Shown here: positions 48,307 through 60,008 of the stretch, piece by piece
How the letters are laid out: every line of letters begins with the position of its first letter
How positions within the stretch are numbered: position 1 is the first letter of the stretch
Source: Paraburkholderia youngii
Lineage (GTDB): Bacteria; Pseudomonadota; Gammaproteobacteria; Burkholderiales; Burkholderiaceae
Direction of reading: 5' to 3'
NCBI RefSeq assembly: GCF_013366925.1
Contig: NZ_JAALDK010000001.1
Location: 5,077,165 to 5,141,164, forward strand
DNA: 64,000 nt
Position numbers and translations under genes: made by a program
The notes under the pieces: model-generated
Seen by the model: the letters and a program-made list of their open reading frames with translations, nothing else
The model's database searches: none
Told to the model about the DNA's origin: nothing

Positions 48307-49764
48307 ATGGTAAAGGCGGCAGTGCTCGACCGGCTCTGGACGCGAATGAGCGAGCGCGGCGATTTCCCTATGCTGTCGCAATCGCTGCGCACCACCATGG
48401 CGGCAGTGACCAACGACGACCTCGACTTCACCGGCCTCGTGCAAGTGGTGCTGTCGGACTTCGCGCTCACGCAGAAGGTGCTGCGGCTCGCGAACTCGGC
48501 GATGTACATGGCGTTCGGCGGCAATATCACGACCGTGTCGCGCGCGCTGATGGTGCTCGGCATGGATGCGGTCGGTCACCTCGTAGTCGGTCTGAAGATC
48601 GTCGATCACTTTCATCAAAGCGCGCCGCGCCGCATCGACGCGAAACTCGAATTGAATCGCACGCTGCTGTCGGGCTGCGTCGCGCGCAAGCTGACCGAGC
48701 GCGGCGACCTGCGCGCCGGCGAGGAAGCGGTGGTCTGCACGCTGATGCGGCAGATCGGCAAGCTGCTGGTCGTGTTCTATCTCGACGCCGAATGGGATCA
48801 GATTCGCCGCCATATCGACGGCGGCGCACTCGAAGCCGATGCGTGCGTGCTCGTGCTCGGCGTCACCTTCGATGAAATCGGCGCCGAAGCCGCGGTGCGC
48901 TGGCGCCTGCCCGACACGATCCGCTCCGGCATGGGCGAGTTCGATCCGGAAGACGTGACGCAACCGCGCCAGGTGCAGTGGCTGCGCGCGATCACCAACT
49001 ACTCGACCGCGGTCGCCGACGTGCTCACGCAGCAGAACATGCCCGAGGGGGAACGCGAGGCGCGCATCGGCGAGCTTGCGCACGAGTACGGCAGCGCGCT
49101 GAACACCGACCCCGAAGTGCTGCTGCAGATGAGCGTCGCGCTCGCGCGCGAGGATGGCGGCGACAGCGTGATGCGCGAAATCGTCGAGCTGCGCGCCAAT
49201 GCCGATGCGATCGCGCGCGAGGCGCTCACGCCCGAGGCGCGCATCGAGGTCGGGGTGAAGGATCTGCGCGACCTGCCCGAAGGCAGCCCGCTCGCGCCAG
49301 CGCTCGCGATGGCCGCCGAAACCGTGCTCGCGGCGCTCGGCTTCGCGCGCACCGTGGTCTACGTCAAGCATAGCAACGGCACGTTCAGGGCGCGCATCGG
49401 CTTCGGGCCGAAGATCGACGCGGCGCTGCCGAAGCTCGCGTTCAGCACCGCGTTCGAGCCCGATGTGTTTCATCTCGCGATCGCGAACTCGGTTGGCATC
49501 TTCATCGAGAATGCGCGCGATCCGAAGATGGTCGCGCGGCTGCCCGAGTGGTTCCGGCGGTCGTTCGACGACGCGCGCGCGTTCGTGCTGCTGCCGATCA
49601 TCGACGAAACCGATCAGACCGTCGCGCTGCTCTACGGCGACTGGTCGCATACGCAGGAGGCGCGCCGCATCTCACAGAAGGAGATGGGCGTGCTCAACGA
49701 ACTGGCAAAGGAGTTAGGACGTTTTTTCGGCCAGAGGCAGATGCGGGAAATGGAGACGATGTGA
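48307..49764 (+). CDS. HDOD-domain protein with C-terminal GAF-like domain
   Basis: A 485-residue protein. The HDOD domain (about residues 15-215) starts FPMLSQSLRTTMAAVTNDDLDFTGLVQVVLSDFALTQKVLRLAN, then SRALMVLGMDAVGHLVVGL; the catalytic HD pair of true HD domains is not evident, as expected for HDOD. The C-terminal ~170 residues resemble a GAF domain (LAMAAETVLAALGFARTVVYVKHSNGTFRARIGFG, VLLPIIDETDQTVALLYGDW). It is 95 bp downstream of the PAS-GGDEF-EAL gene in the same direction, so they may be co-transcribed. Confidence 0.88.
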   Translation: MVKAAVLDRLWTRMSERGDFPMLSQSLRTTMAAVTNDDLDFTGLVQVVLSDFALTQKVLRLANSAMYMAFGGNITTVSRALMVLGMDAVGHLVVGLKIVDHFHQSAPRRIDAKLELNRTLLSGCVARKLTERGDLRAGEEAVVCTLMRQIGKLLVVFYLDAEWDQIRRHIDGGALEADACVLVLGVTFDEIGAEAAVRWRLPDTIRSGMGEFDPEDVTQPRQVQWLRAITNYSTAVADVLTQQNMPEGEREARIGELAHEYGSALNTDPEVLLQMSVALAREDGGDSVMREIVELRANADAIAREALTPEARIEVGVKDLRDLPEGSPLAPALAMAAETVLAALGFARTVVYVKHSNGTFRARIGFGPKIDAALPKLAFSTAFEPDVFHLAIANSVGIFIENARDPKMVARLPEWFRRSFDDARAFVLLPIIDETDQTVALLYGDWSHTQEARRISQKEMGVLNELAKELGRFFGQRQMREMETM

Positions 49765-49863
49765 AGACCTGGCGTGATCGCTGATCACTCTGCTTCACTT
49801 GATTCTTTCCGTGTTTGCCCCGAAAACGATTTTCTCCGGGCATCTGTGGGGCATTCACCCCAC

Positions 49864-51240
49864 TCAATCCTCGATCCGCTCCAGCCCTTGCGCGCTGCGA
49901 TCCGCGACACCGGCCCATGCGCCGGCCGCGAGCCCCATCTGCGCGACCTCTTCCAGCGTCAACGGCGCAAGACGTTCGGACAGCGTGGCGACGCGCTCCC
50001 ATGCGCCGCCTTCGAGCGCCTCGACCGCGCTCAGCAGCAGACCCAGCCTGCCCTCGCGATGCAGGATCGCGGCCTGGATCGGCCGCGACAGCGTGAGGAT
50101 GTTCAGCGTTTTTTCGAGCGAGCCACCGAACACCGCATCGACGAACGAAAACACGCCGGTCAGGAAGGCCGCGTCGGCTTCGTCGCGGCCCGCCTCGGGC
50201 ATGCGTTCGATCGCGAGCTCCATGAAGCGCGCGCGCGTGGCCGCGAGTTGCAGCAGAGGGTCGTCTTCGAGCGCGACCTTGCGGCCGTCGGCGTAGAGCA
50301 GCAGCTGCGTCCAGCGCGCGATGCGATCGGTGCCCGTCGCGTTGATCGCGTCGCGCAGCGTCGTCACCTTGTGACCGACCGCGAGGCCGCTCGAATTCGC
50401 GAGCTTCATCAGATGCATGACGAGCACCGGATTCAGCTTCAGCTCGGCTTCGAGCTGCGCGACCGTCGGGTCGCCCGCGAGCAGTTGCAGCAGATTGAGC
50501 AGCGCGTGGCGCGGCGCGCTGACGCTGCGACTCGATGCGCTTTGCGCCCGCGCGAAGTAATAGCCCTGGAAGCGGTCGAAGCCGAGCTCATGCACCGTTT
50601 CGAAGTCGGCCTGCGCATCGACACCCGATGCGAGCAGCAGTTTGCCCGCCGACTTCAGCACGCTCGCGAGCTTCGGCAACAGCGCGCGCGGCGTGCGCGG
50701 GACGTCGATCTTGACGACTTCGGCGTACGGCAGCAGCTTCGCGAAAGTCTCGTTGGGCTGCGTGACGTCGTCGAGCGCGAAGCGATAGCGGCGGCCATGC
50801 AGATACACGAGACGCGCGATCAACTCGTCATCGACTTCGAGCGATGAAGGCAGCTCGAGCATGAAGCGTTCCGCGGGCAGTCGCAGGATCGCGTCGTCGA
50901 GCAGCAGCTCGCGGCTCACGTCGACGTAGGCCGGATGGCCAGTCAGCGCGCCGCGTACGTCGCTTTGCACGAGCCCGCGCACGATCGCGCGCGCGACGCG
51001 TTGCACCGGCATAGGCGCGCGACCCGGCAACGCGTCGGCGTTGGGATGAAGATCGGTATGGGTTCGTGGGGCGCTGAGGTCCGCGTCGGCGAGCGGCAGC
51101 TCGGGCGCACGCACCTTGATCTCGTAACCGCACAGCATGCCGTCCCGATTCAGAATGGGCTGCCGCGCGTAGCTGGCGACGAGCGACGCGTCGTCGGTCG
51201 TGCCGCTGTGGCTCAGAGTCTCGATTGCGATGGTGGTCAT
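49864..51240 (-). CDS. EAL-HDOD signalling protein (paralogue 2) with degenerate EAL domain
   Basis: A 458-residue paralogue of 44742-46043: the HDOD half aligns closely (LEAELKLNPVLVMHLMKLANSS, DAINATGTDRIARWTQLLLYADG). In the EAL half, the first motif reads CGYEIKVRA, the metal-binding Asn is Asp-like (YVDVS), and AEKVET is replaced by ASGVDA, which loses the catalytic glutamates. Phosphodiesterase activity is therefore unlikely and a binding or scaffold role is more plausible. It is convergent with the HDOD-GAF gene, with a GTGGGG-N6-CCCCAC palindrome (49846-49863) abutting its stop. Confidence 0.85.
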   Translation of the reverse strand: MTTIAIETLSHSGTTDDASLVASYARQPILNRDGMLCGYEIKVRAPELPLADADLSAPRTHTDLHPNADALPGRAPMPVQRVARAIVRGLVQSDVRGALTGHPAYVDVSRELLLDDAILRLPAERFMLELPSSLEVDDELIARLVYLHGRRYRFALDDVTQPNETFAKLLPYAEVVKIDVPRTPRALLPKLASVLKSAGKLLLASGVDAQADFETVHELGFDRFQGYYFARAQSASSRSVSAPRHALLNLLQLLAGDPTVAQLEAELKLNPVLVMHLMKLANSSGLAVGHKVTTLRDAINATGTDRIARWTQLLLYADGRKVALEDDPLLQLAATRARFMELAIERMPEAGRDEADAAFLTGVFSFVDAVFGGSLEKTLNILTLSRPIQAAILHREGRLGLLLSAVEALEGGAWERVATLSERLAPLTLEEVAQMGLAAGAWAGVADRSAQGLERIED

Positions 51241-51443
51241 TCCAGTCCCCCGCTCGGCGCCGCTGGCGCCTGGCCGCTATGTTCTGTTTTTCGCTGCACG
51301 TAAGCGCGTTTCCGTGACGCTGGAAGCTCGTCGACGCGCGGCGACGTGCGTCGCAATTTTATCGCAGCGTCATTGGGCACGAACAGGCTTACAGGGCAAT
51401 ATCTCGAAATATTTGTTGAACGTTTGCGACCCGCGTGCAAAAA

Positions 51444-51473
51444 GCAAAACGGCCGCATCAGCGGCCGTTTTGC
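51444..51473 (-). terminator. Intrinsic terminator after the binding-protein gene
   Basis: GCAAAACGGCCGC and GCGGCCGTTTTGC form a perfect 13-bp stem with an ATCA loop. On the minus strand it is followed by TTTTTGC, giving a good U-tract. It lies 16 bp past the stop codon at 51490, ending the leftward transcript of the amino-acid block. Confidence 0.85.
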
Positions 51474-51489
51474 ACAATTCGATGCAGCG

Positions 51490-52284
51490 TTACTTCAGCA
51501 CGACTTTCACGTCGAAGTATTTGGCGGCGAGGCGGTCGATCGTGCCATCGGCCTTCAGCTCCTTCAACGCGCCGTTCAGCGCATCCTTGAGCGCCTTGTC
51601 GTTCTTGCGCACACCGTAGCCGACACCCGCGCCGAGCAGCTTGTTGTCGCTCACGGCCGGACCGGCGAACTCGAAGCCCGCGCCCTGCGGTTTCTTCAGA
51701 AAACCCTTCGATGCCGCTTCGGCGTCCTGGAACGACGCGTCGAGACGACCCGACGCGAGGTCGGCGTAAATCTGGTCCTGGGTCTGATACGGCACGACAT
51801 CGACACCGGCCGGCGCCCAGCGCGCCTTCGCATAGGTTTCCTGGATCGTGCCCTGCAGCACGCCGACGTGCTTGCCCTTCAGCGATGCGGGCGTCGGCTG
51901 CAGAGCGCTGCCCTTCTTCGCGATCATCTGATTCGGGATCGTGTAGATCGGATCGGTGAAGTCGATCGCCTGGCGACGCTGGTCGGTGATCGTCATGTCC
52001 GAGTTGATCGCGCTGAACTTGCGCGCTTCGAGCGCCGGGATCAGGCCGTCGAACGAATTCTCGACCCACACGCATCTGGCCTTTAGCTTCGCACACACGG
52101 CATTGCCGACGTCGATATCGAAGCCCTGCAGCTCGCCCGCGGGCGACTTGGATTCGAACGGCGCATACGAAGCCTCGACGCCGAAGCGCACTTCCTTGAT
52201 CTCAGCCGCCGACGCGGTGCCTGCCGTCAAGGCCGCCGTCGCGAACAGCGCGAGCGCGGCCAAGTTGGGCCAATTCTTCTTCAT
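51490..52284 (-). CDS. Periplasmic lysine/arginine/ornithine-binding protein (AotJ/ArgT-like)
   Basis: A 264-residue solute-binding protein. The start at 52284 has an AGGAA site; a Sec signal peptide occupies residues 1-26 (AALTAGTASA). The mature protein has the family-3 SBP features: VRFGVEASYAPFESKSPAGELQGFDIDVG, CVWVENSFDGLIPALEARKFSAI and MTITDQRRQAIDFTDPIY. It delivers basic amino acids to the ABC permeases. It lies 146 bp beyond astE, at the end of the block, rather than next to the permease genes. Exact ligand preference cannot be read; arginine/ornithine is inferred from context. Confidence 0.9.
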   Translation of the reverse strand: MKKNWPNLAALALFATAALTAGTASAAEIKEVRFGVEASYAPFESKSPAGELQGFDIDVGNAVCAKLKARCVWVENSFDGLIPALEARKFSAINSDMTITDQRRQAIDFTDPIYTIPNQMIAKKGSALQPTPASLKGKHVGVLQGTIQETYAKARWAPAGVDVVPYQTQDQIYADLASGRLDASFQDAEAASKGFLKKPQGAGFEFAGPAVSDNKLLGAGVGYGVRKNDKALKDALNGALKELKADGTIDRLAAKYFDVKVVLK

Positions 52285-52343
52285 TACGGGTGTTCCTTTA
52301 CGGTGTTGACTGAAACGGAGCCGATTCGGCGCGCACAGGCGGA

Positions 52344-52382
52344 TTACGCCGGCCGCGCTTCGGACTCGCGCGGCCGGCGTAA
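52344..52382. repeat. Perfect 15-bp stem-loop between astE and the binding-protein gene
   Basis: TTACGCCGGCCGCGC and GCGCGGCCGGCGTAA are perfect 15-bp arms with a 9-nt loop. No T-run follows in the minus direction, so it is not a standard terminator. It may stabilise the binding-protein mRNA or partially end the ast transcript. Confidence 0.7.
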
Positions 52383-52430
52383 CCGGTAGATGCGTCAGCC
52401 GCGAAGCCCGCGATTGTACACGGGACCTGT

Positions 52431-53501
52431 CTAGACAAGCTTGGGCAGCGTCTCGGCGGTGGTATCGACGACGAGCAGACCGGCACGCAGGCCGGGCTTG
52501 ACCGCCGGGTTCGGAAACACGATGCGCTCTTCGTCGCGCTGCACCGTGTATTGATAGTCGCCGTCGCGCGCGAGCAGGGTGCCCTTGGCGAGCGGTGTGA
52601 AGTTCGGCACGTCGGGCGCGAGCAGCAGCTCGAATGCGTCGCTTTGCTTGGTCAGCTGATCGACGACGGTGAACACGCGCGGCAGCGCAGCTTGCGCGTC
52701 GCCTCGTGCGTTCATTCGCGTGCCGGCGAGCAGCGCGCGCACCGCGAGATCCGCGCCCTCGAAGCGCGTCAGGTCGTTCTGGCCGAACGGCCGCACCTTG
52801 CCGAGTTCGAGCGTGCACGCATCAGCGCCGCACGCTTGCGCTGTGAAGTGCGAATAGGTGTTGCCCTTCGTCGTGTGCAGCAGCACCGCACTGATGCGCG
52901 CGTCGCCGAGCCATTCGAACATCGCGCGCGAAAAGGGCTTGCCGGTATGCGGCAACAGCGCGAAGCGCTCGAATACCGACGCGCGGATCGCCGTATGCAT
53001 GTCGATATGCCAGCGCGCGCCGGGCGCGTCGGACGCGTCCGCGAAAAAGCGCGTCGCGGCCTGTTCGAGCGCGGCCGCGCGCGGCGCTTCGTGACTGTGC
53101 GGCAGTTGCAGATGACGGCCGCTGAACAGCCGGTTCAGATCGTCGTCGCGATAGCGGCCGCCGTCGCGCATCGCATCGATGTTGCCGAGAATCACGAGCA
53201 GCCGGCACGCGAGCGCCGCGCGGCCGTGTGCGATATCGGCGACGATGCGCGACAGCAGTTCGATCGGCGCGGTCTCGTCGCCATGCACGCCGGCCGAGAC
53301 GAGCACGCTGCGCACGCCCGCATGCTGCTGCGCGGGCTCGATGACGAGCACGCCGTCGCCCTGCCACGTCCAGCGCACACCGTTCGCACACGTGCCTTGC
53401 GCTTGATGCGCGGCAGGCCGCGAACCCGCGAGCGTCCACGCGAGAAAATCGTCGAGCATCGCGCTCGGGGCGGACATCGCGTAGTCAGCGCTGGAAGTCA
53501 T
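52431..53501 (-). CDS. astE: Succinylglutamate desuccinylase
   Basis: A 356-residue zinc-dependent hydrolase of the AstE/aspartoacylase family. The zinc-binding HxxE motif is in [14 protein letters not shown] and the third ligand in [10 protein letters not shown]. It hydrolyses N-succinylglutamate to glutamate and succinate, the last step of the AST pathway. The start at 53501 overlaps the astB 3' end by 17 bp; a Met eight residues later is an alternative. It is the last ast gene on the minus strand. Confidence 0.95.
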   Translation of the reverse strand: MTSSADYAMSAPSAMLDDFLAWTLAGSRPAAHQAQGTCANGVRWTWQGDGVLVIEPAQQHAGVRSVLVSAGVHGDETAPIELLSRIVADIAHGRAALACRLLVILGNIDAMRDGGRYRDDDLNRLFSGRHLQLPHSHEAPRAAALEQAATRFFADASDAPGARWHIDMHTAIRASVFERFALLPHTGKPFSRAMFEWLGDARISAVLLHTTKGNTYSHFTAQACGADACTLELGKVRPFGQNDLTRFEGADLAVRALLAGTRMNARGDAQAALPRVFTVVDQLTKQSDAFELLLAPDVPNFTPLAKGTLLARDGDYQYTVQRDEERIVFPNPAVKPGLRAGLLVVDTTAETLPKLV

Positions 53502-54828
53502 ACAGCGAGCCCAGAGCGAGGATTTGCGTCAGCTCATCGAGCGCGGTGCGCGATTCGACCAGCAGTTGCGGATCGCTGAGATCGGCCGGCGCGAGCCGAT
53601 CGCGATAGTGCTTTTCGATCCACGCATCGAGTCGGCCGAACAGCGTGTCGTCTATCCACACGCCCGGCGCGACCGCCGCGCGCTCGTTGTCGTCGAGTAC
53701 GACGCGCAGGCGCAGACAGGCGGGGCCGCCACCGTTCTTCATGCTCTCGCGCAGATCGAACACGAGCACTTCGTCGATCGGACCGCTGTGCGAAGTCAGC
53801 TCATCCAGGTACGCGGCGACGCGCGGATTTTCGCGGCACTCCTGCGGCACGACCAGCACCTGCTTGCCATCGGGCCGAGTCAGCAGCTGGCTGTTGAACA
53901 GATACGAGGTCACCGCATCGGCGACGCTGACCTGCGCGTCGGGCACTTCGATTACGTTGAAGCTCGCGTGAAGGCTCGCTAGCTTCGAGCGCAACTCGTC
54001 GTACACCGCTTGCTGATCGACGAACGCGAGCTGATGGCAGAACAGCGTGTTGCGATTGCCGACCGCGATCACGTCGTTATGGAACACGCCGGCGTCGATC
54101 ACTTCCGGGTTCTGCTGTGCATAGACGGTCGCCGCGTCCTGCAAGCCATGACGATGCGCGACCGCGCGGCTCGCCTCGAACGTCTGACGCGCCGGATAGC
54201 GCTTCGGCTCCGGCCCGCGACGATACTCGCTGCGGCCATACACGAAGAATTCGACGCCGCGCGCCCGGTATTGCTCGCAAAAGCGCGTGTGATTCGCCGC
54301 GCCCTCGTCGCCGAGCGCGGGCGTGCCGGGCAGCGCCTCGTGCACCACGAAGCGGTCGGTGTCGCTGAACATCGCCCGCAGCGTGCGGCGCGTCGATTCA
54401 TGCTCGATCGCGCGATGCAGCTTGCTGCACAGATTGGCCGGCGTGAAATGCACGCGGCCGTCGTGCGTATCCGCGGACGGGCTCACCGTCGCCGCGTTCG
54501 CGGTCCACATCGCGGATGCTGAACTCGCCGCCGCGAGCAGTTCGGGCGCGTTCTTCGCGACGCGCTCGATCACCGAAGCGTCGTCGCCGGAAAAACCGAG
54601 CTCGCGCAACAGACGCATCGACGGACGCTCTTGCGGCGGCAGCACGCCCTGATGAAAGCCGAGGTCCGCCAACTGCTTCATCTTGCGCAGACCCTGGCGC
54701 GCGGCGGCCTTCGGATTCGCGACCGACTTCTCGTTGCTCTGCGACGCGACGTTGCCGAACGACAAGCCCGCGTAGTTGTGAGTCGGGCCGACCAGGCCGT
54801 CGAAATTGGCTTCAGTGGCTTGCAGCAT
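53485..54828 (-). CDS. astB: N-succinylarginine dihydrolase
   Basis: A 447-residue protein (E. coli AstB has 447). Family motifs: [23 protein letters not shown] at the N-terminus and [16 protein letters not shown] in the middle; a [11 protein letters not shown] segment is near the end. It converts N-succinylarginine to N-succinylornithine, CO2 and ammonia. The N-terminus [11 protein letters not shown] is typical. It is 9 bp after the astD stop. Confidence 0.96.
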   Translation of the reverse strand: MLQATEANFDGLVGPTHNYAGLSFGNVASQSNEKSVANPKAAARQGLRKMKQLADLGFHQGVLPPQERPSMRLLRELGFSGDDASVIERVAKNAPELLAAASSASAMWTANAATVSPSADTHDGRVHFTPANLCSKLHRAIEHESTRRTLRAMFSDTDRFVVHEALPGTPALGDEGAANHTRFCEQYRARGVEFFVYGRSEYRRGPEPKRYPARQTFEASRAVAHRHGLQDAATVYAQQNPEVIDAGVFHNDVIAVGNRNTLFCHQLAFVDQQAVYDELRSKLASLHASFNVIEVPDAQVSVADAVTSYLFNSQLLTRPDGKQVLVVPQECRENPRVAAYLDELTSHSGPIDEVLVFDLRESMKNGGGPACLRLRVVLDDNERAAVAPGVWIDDTLFGRLDAWIEKHYRDRLAPADLSDPQLLVESRTALDELTQILALGSLYDFQR

Positions 54829-54837
54829 CGTCGATCC

Positions 54838-57337
<2,500 letters not shown>

Positions 57338-57341
<4 letters not shown>

Positions 57342-58390
57342 TGCGCGTCTCCCGATTGTTCGTCCTGCGGCTGATGCAGCGGCACGCAGCGCACCGTATC
57401 GCCTTCCCGTACCCCGAGCGCGGCGAGCACCGCCTGCGACAACACGGCGCCCGACTCCTTGCCCGGCGCGAGCTCGCCGAGCACGCAACGGAACTCGCCG
57501 GAGGCGCCGTTGTGCGCGATCAGGTACGTTGCACCGTGCGGCGCGGGTGCCTCGCGCACGACGCGCGTCTCATTGTGCTTCACGCTGACGCTGCGATCCA
57601 TCTGCGCGGTCAGCACCGGACCCGCGTCGAAGATGTCGACGTAGCGATCGGTCTCGAAGCCTTCCTCGAGATGAATCTCGTACGCGAGCAGCGCGTTCGC
57701 ATCCGGCTCGCCCAGCACGCGCTGCGCCGCTTCGGGCAACAGCGGCACATACACGGGATAGGTCGGCATCACTTCGGCGATGAACGTGCGGCTGCGGCCG
57801 CCCGATTCGACTTCGATGTCGGCGAAATCGCGGCCGAAGAACTTGCGGCCCACCGCTTCCCAGAACGGCGACATGCCGTTTTCGTCGGTGACGCCGAGCA
57901 GCAGCGAGAACACCTCGGGCGTGAAGCGCTTGCGATTCGCGGCGATGTACATCATCCGCGCGCGCGACATCAGCTGCGCGGCCGCGTCGCCGCGCAGCGA
58001 CGGGTCGATGTAGTAGCCCGCGAGCCGGCTTTTGCCGGTCAGCTCGTGCGACATCGTCAGCGCGTGAATCTTGCGATTCACATGCAGCTCACGCGACGCA
58101 TGAATCAGCGCGTCGTTGCGAAACACGTAGAACGGGTCCGCGTAACCGGCCGCCGCGACGATGCTCGCGGTGCCCATCAGCTTGCCGGTCTGCGAGTCTT
58201 CGAGCACGAACAGATAGAACTCCTCGCCCGGAAAGTCGACCTCCGCGCGAAACGAGTCTTCCGACAACGCGACGCGCGCTTCGAGCGCGCGCCGGTCGTG
58301 CGGCAGGGAATGCAGCACCGGTTGCGCGGTGCGCGCCATATGCTCGAGCGCATCGAGATCGGCAAGGCGGGCGGGACGTACGAAGTACAT
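57338..58390 (-). CDS. Arginine/ornithine N-succinyltransferase, subunit alpha (AruF-like)
   Basis: A 350-residue GNAT protein paralogous to the next gene (same DIFDAGPVL motif, YYIDPSLRGDAAAQLMSRARMMYIAANR, and a PHGATYLIAHNG tail). It pairs with the beta subunit. Tandem ATGs at 58393 and 58390 follow AGGA; the second has better spacing (6 nt). It is 77 bp after astC. Confidence 0.93.
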
Positions 58391-58466
58391 CATCGTTCCT
58401 GTTGAATGTGACGCGTGAATCGCCGCATCGGCGTGGGCAGCCGAGCAGGACTGGACTGCCTGAACA

Positions 58467-59702
58467 TCAGTGCGACGCCGCCTGCGCATTCGCGCCGACG
58501 AGTTCGCCGAACGCCTTCTCGAGACGCGCGAAGCCTTCGGCCATATCGTCGAGCGGCATGATCAGCGACGGCACGAAGCGCAGCACGTCCGGGCCTGCCA
58601 TCAGCATGATCACGCCGTGCTGGCCGGCCGCGGTGACGAAGTCCTTCGCGCGTCCCCGATACGCGTCGTTCAGTTCGGCGCCGATCAGCAGACCCTTGCC
58701 GCGCACTTCGCTGAAAAGCCCTAACCGCTGGTTCAACTTCGCGAGATGGCCTTTCAGCACTTCGCTGCGCGAGCGCACGCCTTCTAGCAGCTTCGGGTCG
58801 CTGACGAGTTCGACCACTTTTTCCGCGATCGCCGAGCCGAGCGGATTGCCGCCGTAGGTCGTGCCGTGCACGCCGACCTTGAAGTGCGCGGCGAGCTCTT
58901 TGGTGGTCAGCATCGCGCCGATCGGGAAGCCGTTGCCGAGCGCCTTAGCGGTGGTCAGGATGTCGGGCGTCACGCCGGTGTCCTGGTACGCGTAGAAGAA
59001 GCCGCTGCGGCCCACGCCGGTTTGCACTTCGTCGAAAATCAGCACCGCGTTGTGCTGATCGCACGCTTCGCGCAGTGCCTTGAGGAACGCCGGATCCGCC
59101 GGGATCACGCCGCCCTCGCCCTGGATCGGCTCGACGATCACCGCGCAGGTCTGCGCGCCGATCGCCTTTTTCGCCGCTTCGATGTCGTTGTACGGCAGAT
59201 GCGTGATGCCGGCCGGCACCGGGCCGAAGCCTTCCGAATACTTCGGCTGGCCGCCGACGCTGACGGTGAACAGCGTGCGGCCGTGGAACGACTGCGTGAA
59301 CGAAATGATTTCGGCTTTCTGCGCGCCGTAGCGGTCGAACGCGACGCGGCGCGCGAGCTTCAGCGCGGCCTCGTTCGCTTCGGCGCCCGAGTTCGCGAAG
59401 AACGCGCGGTCGGCGAAAGTGAGGCTTTCGAGGCGCTTCGCGAGACGCAGCACCGGTTCGTTCGTGTAGCCATTGCCAATGTGCCACAGCTTGCTGCCCT
59501 GCTCATGCAGTACCTTCATTAGCTCAGGATGCGCATGACCGAGCGCGGTGACGGCGATGCCGCCGGCGAAGTCGATATAGTCGCGGCCTTGCGTGTCCCA
59601 CACGCGCGAGCCGAGACCGCGATCCGGTACGAAGGCGGCGGGGGCAAACACCGGCACCATGACTTCGTCGAAGGTCTGGCGTGTCACAGTCAGGTCGTTC
59701 AT
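58467..59702 (-). CDS. astC: Succinylornithine/acetylornithine aminotransferase
   Basis: A 411-residue class III PLP aminotransferase. The PLP lysine is Lys253 in [16 protein letters not shown]; motifs [15 protein letters not shown] and [13 protein letters not shown] are typical. It transfers the amino group of N-succinylornithine to 2-oxoglutarate. ArgD/AstC proteins cannot be told apart by motif, but first place in the ast operon settles the role. An AAAGGA site precedes the ATG. Tandem TGTCG repeats lie 170-200 bp upstream. Confidence 0.93.
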   Translation of the reverse strand: MNDLTVTRQTFDEVMVPVFAPAAFVPDRGLGSRVWDTQGRDYIDFAGGIAVTALGHAHPELMKVLHEQGSKLWHIGNGYTNEPVLRLAKRLESLTFADRAFFANSGAEANEAALKLARRVAFDRYGAQKAEIISFTQSFHGRTLFTVSVGGQPKYSEGFGPVPAGITHLPYNDIEAAKKAIGAQTCAVIVEPIQGEGGVIPADPAFLKALREACDQHNAVLIFDEVQTGVGRSGFFYAYQDTGVTPDILTTAKALGNGFPIGAMLTTKELAAHFKVGVHGTTYGGNPLGSAIAEKVVELVSDPKLLEGVRSRSEVLKGHLAKLNQRLGLFSEVRGKGLLIGAELNDAYRGRAKDFVTAAGQHGVIMLMAGPDVLRFVPSLIMPLDDMAEGFARLEKAFGELVGANAQAASH

Positions 59703-59871
59703 GGCTAATCCTTTTGCGGGTGACAGGTAATACAGCTAGTGTAGGAAACCGTGCGCGGCGCGTCTTGCGCATACGCGACGCTTTCTATGAGGTTCCGCGC
59801 GTCGTCGCGCCACGGCGGGTACCGCGGGTACTTTTCGAGCAGGCGTCTCGTTCGTACTCTGTGAGCGGTTC

Positions 59872-59899
59872 GTGTCGGGTTTGTGTCGCGCTCGTGTCG
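59872..59899. promoter_or_regulatory. Three TGTCG direct repeats with 11-bp period upstream of astC
   Basis: GTGTCG occurs at 59872-59877, 59883-59888 and 59894-59899, exactly one helical turn apart. The AraC-type ArgR of Pseudomonas is reported (from memory) to bind direct half-sites of the TGTCGC type. A homologue is encoded next door, so this is a credible ArgR site for astC. Confidence 0.5.
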
Positions 59900-60008
59900 G
59901 GCTTGGGCGGTGCGGCCGCGCAGCCCGCGCCGGACGTGCCCCGGCTTCGCTTTCAGACGGCTTCCAGCTTACGCACGAGCCATGCCTGATTGCTCGCATC
60001 GCTTTGCA

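Noticed and set aside
49801..49863. Terminator between the convergent HDOD-GAF and EAL-HDOD genes
   Set aside because: A GTGGGG/CCCCAC palindrome is present but no U-tract follows in either direction, so I mention it only as a palindrome.
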